A DNA stretch of 64,000 bases from Quercus robur (taxonomy: Eukaryota > Streptophyta > Magnoliopsida > Fagales > Fagaceae), in contig NC_065538.1 in the NCBI RefSeq assembly GCF_932294415.1, positions 12,034,330 through 12,098,329 of the forward strand, given 5' to 3'. Made by a program: the position numbers and the translations under genes. Positions within the stretch are counted from its first letter, which is position 1; each line of letters opens with the position of its first letter. This document shows positions 51,525-63,593 of the stretch, piece after piece. The notes beneath the pieces are model-generated. The model had not been told where the DNA came from. It saw only the letters and a program-made list of their open reading frames with translations, and ran no database searches.

Positions 51525-53495
51525 TTATGCATGAGTACCCCTTTTCACCCACACGTCACTTGCGTTTGGGGTGATTTCCTTAAAGGATTGGGTACGGGAG
51601 TTAGGGCTTTCAAACCTTCGTGAGAAGCTTTCCAAGCAGTTGGTGAATGCACCAATCATCTTCATCACGTTCATCATTCCGGGATCTCCATTTTGCTCTC
51701 TAGATTGATCACCTGCCCAAGTTCTCCTATCAATTCTGGGTCCTCCTGACCTTTGAGGAGTTGCACTGTTCTTTGCTCTCAGCTTTTGGCAATTTGGTCG
51801 AGTGTGCCCTTGAAGTCCGCAATAATGGCACACATACGTTCCTCTAGGACCTCTTTGTGGTCGTGGACGTGACTTGGCACGAGATTCAGACCTGCCCACA
51901 GACTGATTACGATGATTCAGCATCCGTTGGTCCACCACATTCTTCTTCTGCTCCACCTCGAGCTTCACACCAGTAAGTTCAGCTACAACTGGATCTTTGG
52001 CCTTTACAAACTTCACTTCTTTGGTGACATTTCCAGATGAACTACTTCCTCCGGTATATCCCAGTCCGGATTTGTCTGAAAAGCTCTTTTGAGAAGATAT
52101 AACCTCATCTAGCTTCTTGGTGGTGACCCTCTCTATTTTAGCATTTGCTTGCACAACCTCATTCTCAAGAAATCTCACTTTAGTGTAAGCTTCGGACAGC
52201 TCACCATTCAGTGTTTCAATCTCGCATTTGGCCTCCCTATACCGGATTAGGAGACTTTTGTAGTCCTCCTCAGCCTTCTTCATTTTTCTCACAGCAGCCT
52301 TGGCCACCCTTGTGTATTCACCCGACTTCTCCAAGAGTGAGTTATAATTCTCTTGAAGAGTTGCTGTGCTTTCTTCTTCTTCAGCTTCTGATTCTTCAAC
52401 AATTCCTAGTGAGTCATCATCACTATGTTCTCCAAGGTCTTGAACAAGCAAATTCAACTCATCCGAAGACTCAACATGAGCAATAGTCATGAAAGCTGAA
52501 TAGTTCCCCTCTCCATCACAGCTCTCTTCAGATTCTGAGTCAGACGAGTCTGAGTCACTCAAGGTCGTGGCATACACTTTGCCTTTCGATTTCAAATAAT
52601 TCGGACATTCCTTCTTAAAGTGTCCATGCCCGTTGCATTCAAAACAAGTGACACCTTGTGTGGATTGAGATTCTTTTCCATCTTTCCTTTTGAAATCCCT
52701 CTTTTCCCTTCCAGAATTTTGGAATTTTCTCTTATCATCAAATTTTCCATTGTTTTTGAATTTCAAAAACTTTCTGAAATTTTTAACAAGATAGGCTACA
52801 TCTTTGTCAACCATATCTTCTCCCGATGAGCCTTGATCTTCCACCTTCTCATTAATGGTCTTTAGAGTAAGGGATTTACTCTTCCGTTGATTGGGCAGCG
52901 ACATCTCATAAGTCTGTAGAGAACCAACCAGCTCCTGTACCTTGATGTCGTCAAGATCCTTGCTCTCTTCAATGGCTGTCACTTTAGCACGAAAACTTTC
53001 CGGCAGTGATCGAAGGATCTTCCTTACAATCCTTGAGTCCTCCGTTTTCTCCCCCAAGTTAAACTTACTGACAACCACCTCATTTAGCTTCCCATAGAAA
53101 GAGTCAAAAGACTCATCCTCACTCATTTTAAGCTCCTCAAACCGAGTGGTCAGCATTTGTAACTTGGTGTCTTTCACTTTCTTCGTGCCTTCATAAGTTG
53201 TTTCCAGAATCTCCCATGCATCTTTGGCAATGGTAATGTGAGAAATCCTGTGAAATTCATCTGGAGACATACCACAGAAAATAGCATTTAGTGCTTTACT
53301 GTTAGCATTAGATGCAGCAAGTGCTGCCTTATCCCATGTGGATTTGGCTGCCTCAGGTTTGGTCCAACCAATCTCAACAGCATCCCACACTGATTCATCA
53401 ATAGAGCATAGAAAAGCTCTCATACGAACCTTCCAAAACGCATAATTACTTCCATCAAAATATGGAGGTGCATTAAGGGATTGAGACCTATCCAT
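51525..53495 (-). CDS. element C Gag (UBN2 capsid-like + CCHC + coiled coil + CCHC; about 656 aa)
   Basis: The likely start is MDRSQSLNAPPYFDGSNYAF; the frame is open eight codons upstream. Numbered from the longest frame, residues 20-215 are the UBN2-type copia Gag region (FWKVRMRAFL, AWEILETTYEGTKKVKDTKL, VRKILRSLPESFRAKVTAIE). A first CCHC knuckle lies at 292-305 (CFECNGHGHFKKEC), followed by an acidic Ser/Asp/Glu stretch (320-385), a probable coiled coil (385-470) and a second CCHC at 564-577 (CHYCGLQGHTRPNC). It ends in a stop where intact copia elements continue into protease. It should form particles and bind RNA. Elements A and B keep only the coiled-coil and knuckle half. Confidence 0.92.
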   Translation of the reverse strand: MDRSQSLNAPPYFDGSNYAFWKVRMRAFLCSIDESVWDAVEIGWTKPEAAKSTWDKAALAASNANSKALNAIFCGMSPDEFHRISHITIAKDAWEILETTYEGTKKVKDTKLQMLTTRFEELKMSEDESFDSFYGKLNEVVVSKFNLGEKTEDSRIVRKILRSLPESFRAKVTAIEESKDLDDIKVQELVGSLQTYEMSLPNQRKSKSLTLKTINEKVEDQGSSGEDMVDKDVAYLVKNFRKFLKFKNNGKFDDKRKFQNSGREKRDFKRKDGKESQSTQGVTCFECNGHGHFKKECPNYLKSKGKVYATTLSDSDSSDSESEESCDGEGNYSAFMTIAHVESSDELNLLVQDLGEHSDDDSLGIVEESEAEEEESTATLQENYNSLLEKSGEYTRVAKAAVRKMKKAEEDYKSLLIRYREAKCEIETLNGELSEAYTKVRFLENEVVQANAKIERVTTKKLDEVISSQKSFSDKSGLGYTGGSSSSGNVTKEVKFVKAKDPVVAELTGVKLEVEQKKNVVDQRMLNHRNQSVGRSESRAKSRPRPQRGPRGTYVCHYCGLQGHTRPNCQKLRAKNSATPQRSGGPRIDRRTWAGDQSREQNGDPGMMNVMKMIGAFTNCLESFSRRFESPNSRTQSFKEITPNASDVWVKRGTHA

Positions 53496-53552
53496 CTCAA
53501 AAAGGGAGTCAAGGATCACACAATGGTAATGAAACCAAACAGCTGTGTACCC

Positions 53553-53564
53553 GCTCTGATACCA
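53553..53564 (-). promoter_or_regulatory. element C primer-binding site (initiator tRNA-Met)
   Basis: TGGTATCAGAGC on the minus strand, two bases from the 5' LTR. Confidence 0.92.
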
Positions 53565-53566
53565 AT

Positions 53567-54676
53567 TGAAAGTTCAAAAACGTGTACAAAAACACTTTTG
53601 AACGTTTAGACCCCCAAAAATAACTTAACCAACTCAAGCAATACGTCAAACAACTAGTGTGCGGAAACTTAACACATGCTATAATATGAAATTGGAAAAA
53701 CAACTATCTAAGCCAAAACAAAATAAAACCACAGCAGATAATGTAAAGGCAGAGATAGAGAGGAAGGAAGATGCAAACACACAGATAACACCCGATGTGT
53801 TATCGAAGAGGAAACCGAAGACCTCGGCGAAAAACCTCTCCGCCGCCCTCCAAGCGGTAATCAATCCACTAGAAAATACAGTTGGGATACAAGGACAGCA
53901 ATAGACCCTCCAAGCCTAATCTACCCAGTGCACCTAAGCCCTCCAAGCTTCTTGCTCCAACGAGGTTGCGCCGAACCTTTTTCTTTTCTAGCTTCCCGGA
54001 TTCCGCTACTACACCGTAGCATCAACCAATGAATATTGGCTCCTTCCTAACTGCTTCCCAGAACTCCAAACGACTGTCTCACAGAGATGATAATGGTGAG
54101 AACCAGGTTTGGTATAATGCCTCTCAAGGTTTTGACAATGGAGAGGAAGAGAGTGAGGGATTTTGATGAGACTCTAAGGTAGGGATTGTGTGTGAAACAA
54201 TCTTGTTTTTCTTTAGGGTTTCTCTCTCAAAATTCTCTCTGGAAGCTCTCTTTCAATCGTGGGTTAAAGGGGTATTTATACTGGAGTGGAGAGGAATGTG
54301 AAACGTCAGGTTTTTCCAAAACAGGGGTGGCTCGCGGCTTGACCTCGCGGCTTGACCAAGTCGCGAGATCCAGTCGCGAGTTAACCGTATGGCCAGTTGT
54401 CCTGTTTTGTCCTGTAGTGCTCCAGCTAGCATGACTGTTCATCTTCCAGCATGCTTGGCACGTGTGCAGCTTCTGGCGGCTTGCAGCCGCGAGTCCACCC
54501 GCGAGTCCCAGCCGCGACACTCTGTTTTCTTGCACACTCTTGAGCAATCTTCACTCTATCTCACTCACTACCCTTACAACAATCCCACCTAAATACAGGG
54601 TTACTAAATGCTGAATTACAAGCAAATTTGGCACGGAATAAAGCCAATTAGATGGTTGAATTAATTCAACCTTACA
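53567..54676 (-). repeat. element C 5' LTR
   Basis: 1110 bp. Minus-strand TATA box TATAAATA at 54273-54280. TCGCGA/CGCGAG motifs lie on its downstream and upstream sides (54330-54385, 54480-54520). Differences from the 3' LTR were seen only near 53643, 54542 and 54662. Confidence 0.93.
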
Positions 54677-55405
54677 CACATATCCATACACTGAGTCACC
54701 TCCTATAAATGATGTGATGTCTTTACTTTGTGGAAGAGCAATAACTTGGGGATCTAAACTAAGGATAAACTCATGTGAGTTTACTAAGCTTAACCATCTT
54801 TATTTAAGGATAGTTTGTCATAATATCTACCCTATCTCTCATGTTCACACAATTCCTTTAGACAGGTGTGCTTTTCTTTATGCCTTTATCACAGACGAGT
54901 CCATGTGTTTTCCTTCCCTATTCATTCAAACCATTGTTGAAATTTATAGGAGTAAGTCCAAAGCACAAAAGCTGTTCTTTCCTGTGTTTATATGTAGGGT
55001 GTTGAATTTTCTAGGGTTAGAAGACTTTCCTGCTCTAGAATTAGTTCATACCATTGCCCCTATTGGAGCCACTTTTCTCAGACAGCGACAGGCTTAGACG
55101 AAGAGTGCTGAACCAAGCACTGGGACTTCAAAGAAACCAAAAGGTGATGCTTCTACTGCAGCTCCTGCCTCTGGTGATCAGCCTGTTGCTAAGGAGGTTC
55201 ATGTGGATCCTACTAGTATGATGATATTGTTGACCCTACAGTTACCCCTCCTCTCTCACTCTGTGCCATGATGGAGTCCTTTATGACTACTCAAGCGGCT
55301 CATGGACAACTTATTGATGAGTTACTCATAAAGGTTGCTACCCTGAGAGCAGATTTTGCTGAGTATAAGAGTGTTTTCCCACCTCCTCCACCCTCTGACC
55401 CTTGA

Positions 55406-55599
55406 TGGTTGCCTTTGGAAGGGGGAGTAGGTTGTTAGGTTAGAGGTTTAGGGCTTTTGTATTTAGGGGAGAGCAAGGAGGTTTTGTATATAGGGAGAGT
55501 TTTGGGGAGTTCTTACTTTGATGTATTTTTGTATATGTGGTTGTATATATTTATTTCTTCTGTTCTTGTTTCACAAACATTGATTTGATTCTTGATTAT
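55406..55599 (+). other. 3' flank of PF20167 copy 1
   Basis: Contains GGAAGGGGGAGTAGG and further TTTAGGGGAGAG purine words, as in copy 2 (63625-63715). It then reads TTCTTGTTTCACAAACATTG, shared with copy 2 at about 63783. The solo LTR follows. Confidence 0.6.
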
Positions 55600-55833
55600 T
55601 GTAACACCCCGACCCAATTTTTATAATTAAACTATGTGTTTAAGTGGTTAAGTATTATTAATATTTTAAGCCACTTACTTACAAAAATTAATGTAAGAGT
55701 ATTTAATAAACATATTATTTTATAATGTCATTGAATAAGAATTGTAAAGATTATAAATAATTGAAATGGCTATTTGTATTATAAATATATACTTAGTATG
55801 TGCAAAACTATATTAAGTGGTTAAGTTATGAGA

Positions 55834-55864
<31 letters not shown>

Positions 55865-58800
55865 GTGTTTTAACTGTGTATGATGCATGAGATATTATAG
55901 AACATATATGCTCTTTTAATGTGATGGATATAACTTTATAAAGGTAAGGATATATATATATATATATATATGTATATGCAAAGTGATATTATTTTTGTAG
56001 AAAAGGGTGAGTGTGAATGCAAGAAATTATTTTTGTAGGAAAGTTTGAGTGTGAATGCAACAAAGTTGAAAAGTGGGTGTGATTTTTCTTTCCCTAGCCA
56101 TACACGTATCCACCCAAAATTTTCCACATCTCTTATCTTCTTTTGTGCCCCAAAAGTCTTCTCCTTACCTTATTTTCTTGGCCGCATCAGATCAGAAGTC
56201 CAGCCCCTCTACTCCTTTTTCCTCTTTCTTTGTTCTTCTTTCTCTTTTCTTCCTTTGCTTCTTACATGGCAGCCCTCCCTCTCTCACCAAAACAAAATAT
56301 CCCTCTCTAAGGAAGAAATTAAAGGGTTAACACTAAAATTTCAGCTTCAAATTGTTGGGGGGTAAGTAATCAAAACTTCATTTGTTTATTTCTACTTCTT
56401 TAACCTCTATCCTGATTTTATAGGCTGAATTATGATTCTGTTTAGTGATTTGAAGGTTTGATGATATTATGGTTTATTGAATGTTTAATAACATATTTTA
56501 GTATGTTTATTATAGTTACAAAAATACCCAAATGAAATTAAGGCCTATTGCTATTTGTTGATGATTTTGTAAGAATATGTACTGAAGCTGTCTCTGTGAC
56601 AGATTTGATGTTTACAACAAGAAAAATATGTATTAAATCATATTCTGTGAATTAGGATGCTAGGAGTAGTTTTTATTAATTCTAAGACACACATGGTTGT
56701 TATGAAAGTGGTCTCACATCAATTTGATTAATATAAAAATAATGGTTTAATTTATAAGTTGCGTGAAATTCTGTCAGGACAGATTTGAGTATGCTGTCTT
56801 GCGTGATTTTTAGTAAATCATGGGTTTATGCTTTGACTTCGAAATTTTTATGGTTTATACTGGACATACAGGGGAGTAGTTATGTAAAATTTCATGACAA
56901 TTTGATGTGTGTGGACAGCCTGTTTGTATTTTAAAAATGAAGCATATGCTGCTGAAATGAGCAGTGAACAACATACGCTACACCTAACTTTGTGGATTTA
57001 ATTCTCAAGTTAGGGTGAATTTTTTGAGCTATAATTTAATATTCTTATCTTTTGGTATGTATCGATCATAGATTAATTTTTGTGTAACTTTTTTTGAGGT
57101 TTAGTACTCAAAGGAAGGGGTTCTAAACCATGCGACGGTTGTATTTATGAAGCTGTTTTGTCCGACGTGTTGTATGTTATCATATGAATGTATATAATTA
57201 CATAACCATGCTTAAAAGATTTTATATTTATGCATCATTATTGCCCTAATCTCAAAGCACCTTTTGAAATAAAGTTGGCTCTTCTAGAGATATGGGATTA
57301 ATATAAGAATGTTGGTTTCTCTAGGATTTTGTACCTGTTGTTTGATGAATGTATTTTTGTTTGTGGGAACCTCGTTGAGGTGGGATTAGGATTTTCTTGA
57401 TTCTAAGAGATAGGCTTTGAGATGAATGTGTAAGTCTATGACAAGGAAATTATGGATAGTAATAAGCTTTGACTTATGGTTTAGGTGTTACCAGTATCCA
57501 AGTCTAAGCTCCTTTGACTGTAGGCTCTCAGTTCCTCTGCTTTCAGGTAAGGGATAAGTTATATGGGCATTTGGTAAGTCATGAGGTTATTTTAAAGTAT
57601 ATTATGTATTAAAATGTTTTTTATTAGAGATATGGCATGTAATCATTATTCTAACAAAGATATGTTCGTGAGCTTTCCAAAAACTTATGTATATGATTTA
57701 AGCATATTGATGCCATTACTAATTTCCACGAACATGATGTTTAATGAAAAGAATGGAAATGCTATTATTATGAGATGTTATGCAAAATAAGAAATTTCAG
57801 TATAATGTAAAGTACGAAATGTTTTCGGGTTATGTCCTCTGATAATCTGAACTCTGTCAGTAAGGGTTAATTACTGACTTTCCATGAAAAATGTTATATG
57901 ATTGGCCATTAAATGGGACTGGCTCTGCTGTACCCACCCCTTGTTGGTTACGGCCAACTTGTGGGGGAAGCCAACCTACCCCCATGGTTAGAAAATATGT
58001 ATTATGATGTGATCCCGGGAATACCTGGCATTATGGGGAATGCTGGATGCCTAGCACCGTGGTGGTAGAAGCCTCCCAAATAAGTACAGATTTATCAGAT
58101 ATGGGCTAACCAATAAGTTAGTTATGAACAGCTATATTATGTTATTAATCATGAGAGAATGATTTTGTTAAATGCATTGTGAAAAGTTAAAAGCTCTCAT
58201 GAAAGTAAGAAGTTTCTGATGAAAAGAAAAGCTGTTCATTAAAGATAAAAGTTTCTGAAGTTCTATTGTGCTATAAAGATAAAACTTCTGATGAAAGTGC
58301 AAGATATGTTTGAAAGTTATCAGATACCTATTCTTTATGAAATGTTAAGTTTTATGATTATGAAAGTTATAATATTTTTCAGGAAAATGTTTATAAAGAA
58401 AGATTTTCTTATTGGGTCAAGATGTTTCTAAGTTAATACAAAGTTGCCGATTATCTGATTTAAGTTAAAATTATTATTTTGTAATGAGAATATACATATG
58501 GTGACTTTGTAGGAAATGAAATAAGCTTAATCCGAAAGGTTTTGGTAATATTAACCTGATAAGAAAAAGGAGAACAATTATTTTCTATGAAGAGCGTATA
58601 AGCTATTATTATGAATAGTATAAAATACTATGCATGAAAAAAAAATGTTCTCCTATTCGAATGTTCATAGAATGAAATGATTTGATTTACATGCATCCTT
58701 ATTGAATTCTCATATATCTTACCTTTACTGAGCTGTGTAGCTCACCCCTTCCACTCTTTCAGTTAGCAGATTTTATTTTGGAGCAGAGGGAGCCGTAGTC

Positions 58801-59166
58801 GAGTTTGGAAGGAGCTGGTTTTAGTTTTATATGTATAGATCTTAAATTAGCAATTTGATGTTTAGCTTTGTAGTATTGTGTATTTTAGGATCTAATGAAA
58901 GTTGTGTACCTTAAAGTATTAAGAGATGTATTATGTGAAAGTGTGGAAATTAAATGATTGGTGGATTATGTTATATTTCGAGTACAGTGTAGATGCTCTG
59001 ACTATCAAGTGAAAAATTATATCAAGAAGTAAAGGAACAAGAATGAAAAAAAAAAAAAAAAAGCTTTTGTAAAAGTTAAGTTGGTTCTTGTTAATATCAA
59101 GTTTAAGCTTGATATTAGCATGCCGGTCATGGTCACAAATCCGGGTATTGGGTTTGGGGTGTGACA
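55600..59166 (+). mobile_element. solo LTR, 3567 bp, gypsy chromovirus-like (Del/Tekay type)
   Basis: Begins TGTAACACCCCGACCC and ends GGGTTTGGGGTGTGACA, so the termini are inverted copies (TGTNACACCCC). The flanks carry the perfect 5-bp duplication ATTAT (55595-55599, 59167-59171). No gag-pol is inside; frames such as 56045-56365 show no family motif. The ACACCCC termini and great length fit long-LTR chromoviruses. Two (TA)n runs lie at about 55831-55857 and 55951-55970. The homologous site in copy 2 (near 63810) lacks the insertion. Confidence 0.8.
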
Positions 59167-59171
59167 ATTAT

Positions 59172-59479
59172 GACAGTTATTAATGATGAGTTTATTCATT
59201 ATGATATTACTGTCTCTCTTTATATGTTTTGTGAATTAAAGATCAGATTTTTTACTTTGGATTTGAACTGTATTTTCCACACATACATTTATGGTTTGTT
59301 TTCAGTGTTTCAAGAATTTAAAGGTTAATTCTTTTAGCAATTGCTGTCTATACTAGCAACTAATAGTTAGTAGTTGTGATAGAATTGTATTAAGGCAACA
59401 CATTGTAATTGGGCTGGTGTTTGATTTGAGCAATTCATTTTGTATGCATGTTTTGTCATGGATTACCAAATGGGGAGAT
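59172..59479 (+). other. 3' non-coding part of the copy 1 element
   Basis: Matches 63845-64000 of copy 2 (ACTGTATTTTCCACA, TTATGGTTTGTTTTCAGTGT, TATACTAGCAA). It ends in a polypurine-like CAAATGGGGAGAT directly before an LTR start. Confidence 0.65.
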
Positions 59480-60366
59480 TGTTAAGTTCTAAAGATTTAG
59501 GATAAAATGTTTAGAATTCTATTTTGTATGTGTTGGCAAACTGAGAACAAAACATGTCTAGTTTATGTGTTAGGCATTGCTCAAAGATGTGTGTTTCAAG
59601 CTTCAAGTTTGAGCTAACTAGAGAAAAGAGAGTTGAGAATCTGCCAAGCTTGATCGATCGAAAATTAGATTTGACTGATCGAAAATCGCAGAAATCAAAT
59701 TTTGCAGAATTTTAAAACAAGGCCCAAGCCCGCAAAAACTTTTAGGGATTCAATCCAACTTGTCCACATATAAAAAGGAAAACCCTAGCTACGTTTGGAA
59801 GACCTTTGGAAGACTTATGAGTTACTCCTTGTGAGATTCGAGAGGTGTTGTACCTTCTAACTATGCAAGCATCTACCGGAGCAAGATCTACAATCAAGCA
59901 TTGGTAGAACCTAGTTGCTACTACAAAGATCAACAACTGAAAGTGATTTGAAACCTTTGAGTGGGATCTCAAAGTCACAAGTGTGGGTGCTTGTGTTGCA
60001 GCAAGTTCAAGAAGAGAAGGAGTTCGTGGATTCGGAACTTGCATGTAATCGTGTCAAAGTTACCACTAAAGGTAGCAATAGATTTAGGGTTAAATCTGAT
60101 TGTAAAAACTTCGATTATCTTATAGTGGATTTGTTTTACCTTGAGGATTGCTAGGTTGAATCCTCCCCAGGTTTTTTTTACCTTGAGACGGTTCGTTTCA
60201 TTAGTTTTCCTAGGTCATCATATCATGGTGTTTTTTACTTTCCGCTGCTTTGCATCATATGATTTATTATTGTTTAATCTAGATTTGAATAATTAACCTA
60301 AGTAATCACTTGGCTAATATATTAGGTTAAACAATCTGCTTTAAGGGGTCTAAACAAACAAACACA
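59480..60366 (+). repeat. plus-strand LTR related to element A (3' LTR of the copy 1 element)
   Basis: Begins TGTTAAGTTCTAAAGATTTA, compared with TGTTAGGTTCTAAAGTTTAG in element A. It keeps TTGGCAAACTGAGAACAAAA, the GATCGATCG cluster (59650-59690), a TATA box TATAAAAA (59769-59776) and the closing AAGGGGTCTAAAC. The right limit is approximate because the terminal bases have changed to an ACAAACA run. Confidence 0.75.
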
Positions 60367-61045
60367 CTGGATAATCACTTCAATGCTATTTCATTATTCA
60401 TGTTTTGGTGTTAGGTCACATTACACTCACTCTTGGCTATTTCGGTAATTGACAAACACAAACCTCACTCAAAATGCATAAATCTCAAATTGGAATGAAT
60501 GAAAAGTTTTAATAGTTAAAAAAAATACATAGAAAATTCTCTAAGCACACACATGCCATAACTTCGCTGTAATAGCCAACAATGAGTATAATGTGATCTA
60601 GACCTCTATTCTTTGGCATGAGAAAAAGGTACTTGATCAAACCTTCTCTAGTGTGTTGTGTACTGAAGATGAATCATGCAATGATTTATTCTAAGATTGT
60701 TTCTCCATACAAGTCATTGGGCTTCTAGCTACATTCTAGAATTCATTTTGGTAGCTCTTCAGTTTTGTCAAAGTATCTAGTTCTTCAATGTCATTATAGA
60801 ATGTAATTTTGTTGAACTAGTTGATTTCCTAAACTCAGTTAGGATTTTTTCATTGGAAGTAACTTGGATTCTTGAGGATATTAAGCTGATATGTGAGAGT
60901 TTTGTTAATATATCCTTTGTTAGCATAAGTTTACATTGTAATCATGCTGCTAGTGTTGCAAAAAAGAATGAAAAGGTCATTATTTTTAGAAGAATACCCT
61001 CTTTTCTCTTTCTCATTGTATAATGTTATTCTGAATAAATAAAGT
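60367..61045. other. no gene recognised
   Basis: AT-rich spacer. No open frame, RNA gene or clear terminal repeat seen. Confidence 0.5.
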
Positions 61046-62441
61046 TTGTTTGGTTCTAAAGATTTAGGATTAAATGTTTAGAATTCTATTTTGTTTGTGT
61101 TGGCAAACCGAGAACAAAACATGTCTACCCCTCTTTAGGTGATAGTCACTTTCAAACATATGTGAATGATAATGTAAAAATTGTGCTTATTTTTCATCTA
61201 CATATCACCTTTTGGATAACTCAAACACTTACTAGTTACACACACCACAAGCAAACCTTTGTTAAACTCTGTACATGTGATTGTGTGCTAATTTTTGAGG
61301 CCTTCCAAAATTTTACTTCTTGATATGTTTAATACTTTTTGGGGGTGTGAGGTAAGAAATGTTTGATGAAATTTTTTTTAGGCTTAACAAAGAAATTTTT
61401 TTTTTAAGGGAAAGAATTTTTGAAAACATTTGGAATCATTAACATGCATCCCATATCATAAAAATCTGTTTTATAAATGTTTCTGTAGAAAATTTCTAGG
61501 TTTTTAATTTTTAATTTTTTTTTTCAGGATTCGATCGATCGAACCTATTTTAGGACCGATTGAAAAGAAAAGAAAAAATCCATTTTTAAGGCTTAAACTC
61601 TCGGGTTGCCTCGATTCCTCACCCAATTCCTCTCAATCAATTGGATCTGTTTTTAATTGTTTTTTTTATTCCTGCCTTGATTCCTCTCGACCAATTGAAA
61701 ATAATGTTTTAAAAACAAATAGGAATCAAATCACAGTTCTTTAGTGTTTTGTCCTCTTCTTCTTTGATTCCTCTAACGATCCCTTTCACTAAAAATTTTT
61801 GTCTTTTTTTGAGTCAAAACTTCAAGGGTTTTGTTCCTCAACACCTAGTAAGTCTCTTTTACCCTTTCTTTTTGGTTAAATTACATGCATACATGCATTT
61901 TCATCAATTTTTTTCAAATTTTCGTACTAAAGAAATTTTGGGGTTTTTGATGATTTTGAGTGTTTTAATCCAATTTGTTGGATGGGTTTTTGTTCATGCA
62001 TCATATAAACATGATCCTTAGGCTTTAATTTCAAATTTTTCATAATTTCTTCAAAATTTCAAAATTAGGGTTTATGTGTTCTTGAGAATTTTGGGGATTT
62101 TGTTCAATTGGGATAAATTGATTGAAATTGTCTTATGATATTGCTTAATTGAGTGATTATAACATGTTTTATACTTGTTGTGTTGTTGAATTGATCAATA
62201 TAAGAATATTTGAAAATTAGGGTTTTCAAAATTGGGGATTTTGCTAAATTTCTAATTTTCTTGGTCAATTTTCAAAATTGAGATGAAATTGAACTATTTT
62301 AGAGCATTAGATCATGCATCATATGTGTACTTGTGTCATGCGTCATATAGTTTTTAAAAATTTCACGTTATCCTGTGCTCTAACTCTATTTGATGCAGTC
62401 TGCCCTTGGTTTTTGTTTATGTTTTTTTTTAAACCTTCAGA
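61046..62441 (+). other. LTR start and leader of the copy 2 element (deleted)
   Basis: 61046-61127 repeats the LTR start (GGTTCTAAAGATTTAGGATT, TTGGCAAACCGAGAACAAAA). At about 61130 it jumps to interior sequence (CTTTAGGTGATAGTCACTTT) that matches the reverse complement of 32150-32280 in element A, so the LTR and interior are joined by a deletion. A GATTCGATCGATCGAACC cluster lies at 61529-61546 and a CT-rich leader at 61740-61870, the same position relative to the second gene as the TCGCGA cluster in element C. Confidence 0.6.
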
Positions 62442-63593
62442 CATGTCTCTTAAGGTTGGTAGAAAATTCAAAACCAAAGGCAATAGAAACTCTTCATCTT
62501 CTTCTTTTGCCCCTTCTTTGGTTGATAGGGTTAGGTTTCTTTCTTCTAAGATTGAGGAAGTCTTTGAGACCTTAACCAAGTATAGGTCTATATGGGGAGA
62601 GAGACAGATTTTCCTAGATGTGTTAGATCCCTCCATTCGTAGGAATCTAGTGTCTCAAAATTGGGTTACCTTGTGTGATGTCTCTAATCCTCCTACTGCT
62701 GCTTTGATTAGAGAGTTTTACTTAAATCTTTCTATTTATCTTGAGGATACAGGTGGTCATTATTTGACTACTTGGATTAGAGGTAAAGAGTTTAGGATTA
62801 CTAATGTGTAGTTTTTGAAGCTCTAGGTGTGCCTTTAGTTCGTAAACTCATATATCCATACACTAACTTTCTTCCTGTAGATGATATGTCTTTACTTTGT
62901 GGAAGATCAATTTCTTGGGGTTTTGAACCAAGGATAAACTCATGTGAGCTTACTGAGCTTAACTCTCTTTACTTAAGAATAGCCTAGCATAATATCTTCC
63001 CTATTTCCCATGTCCACACCATTCCTATAGATAGGTGTGCTTTTCTCTATGCTTTTATCATAGATGAATCTATGTATTTTCCTTCCCTATTCATTCAAAC
63101 TATTGTTGATACTTATAGGAGTAAGTCCAAAGCACAAAAGTTGTTCTTTTCTATGTTTATATATAGGGTGTCGAACTTTCTAGCGTTAGCAAACTTTCCT
63201 CCTCTAGAGTTAGTTCATATCATTGCCCTTATAGGAGCCTCTTTTCTTAAACAGTGATAGACTCAGATGAAGATTGCTGAACCAAGCACTGGGACTTCAA
63301 AAATACCAAGAGGTGAAGTTTTTACTACAGCTCCTGCCTCTAGTGATATGCCTGCTACTGAGGAGGTACATGTGGATCCTACTGTAGCTGTGGATCCTTC
63401 TAGTGATGATGATGTTGTTGACCCTACTGTTACCCCTCCATTCTCACTCCGTGCCATGATGGAGTCATTTATGACTACTCAGGTGGCTCATGGACAGCTT
63501 ATTGATGAGTTACTCACTGAGGTTGCTGCCTTGAGAGCTGATTTTACTGAGTATAGGAGTGCTTTTTCACCTTCTCCACCCTCTAATGCTTAA
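62442..63593 (+). pseudogene. PF20167-like second gene, copy 2 (frameshifted)
   Basis: Starts MSLKVGRKFKTKGNRNSSSS, giving the likely native start of the gene in this subfamily. The domain follows: ILDVLDPSIRRNLVSQNWVT-like (here FLDVLDPSIRRN), ALIREFYLNLSIY, TTWIRGKEFRI. One base is missing near 62805 relative to copy 1, which brings a TAG at 62809-62811. Further stops occur before the C-terminal part at 63267-63593 (SLRAMMESFMTTQVAHGQLI, a helix-like tail). Not functional as a full protein. Confidence 0.78.

Larger units (their letters stand above)
47038..54676 (-). mobile_element. element C: young non-autonomous LTR retrotransposon with gag and a PF20167-like gene
   Basis: LTRs of 1110 bp each (47038-48147, 53567-54676) differ at only about three positions that I could see. 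Both are flanked by a perfect 5-bp duplication CACAT (47033-47037, 54677-54681). On the minus strand the order is 5' LTR, Met-tRNA primer site, gag, a 1.5-kb leader with TCGCGA clusters, the PF20167-like gene, conserved purine block, polypurine tract, 3' LTR. There is no protease, integrase or reverse transcriptase, so movement must use enzymes from another copia element. Both genes are open, so it could be active in trans. It landed in the second gene of an older relative. Confidence 0.95.
46779..55405 (+). pseudogene. PF20167-like second gene, copy 1, split by element C
   Basis: The left part (46779-47037) encodes ILDELDPSIRRSLVSRNWVS, PLATLIREFYLNLS and TTWIRGKEFRINKHVVSEAL. The right part (54677-55405) continues in frame when element C and one CACAT are removed: YPYTES, MSLLCGRAITWGSKLR, LRIVCHNIYPISHVHTI, then a stop at 55095-55097 and a decayed tail. 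Copy 2 at 62442-63593 reads the same through the junction. LIREFY and WIRGKEF are hallmarks of the putative plant transposon protein family (PF20167). The 5' end is replaced by the integrase fragment. The role of this protein is unknown. Confidence 0.75.

Noticed and set aside
56045-56365. 106-codon frame inside the 3.57-kb solo LTR
   Set aside because: Ser/Phe/Leu-rich CT-tract translation in a non-coding LTR; no motif.
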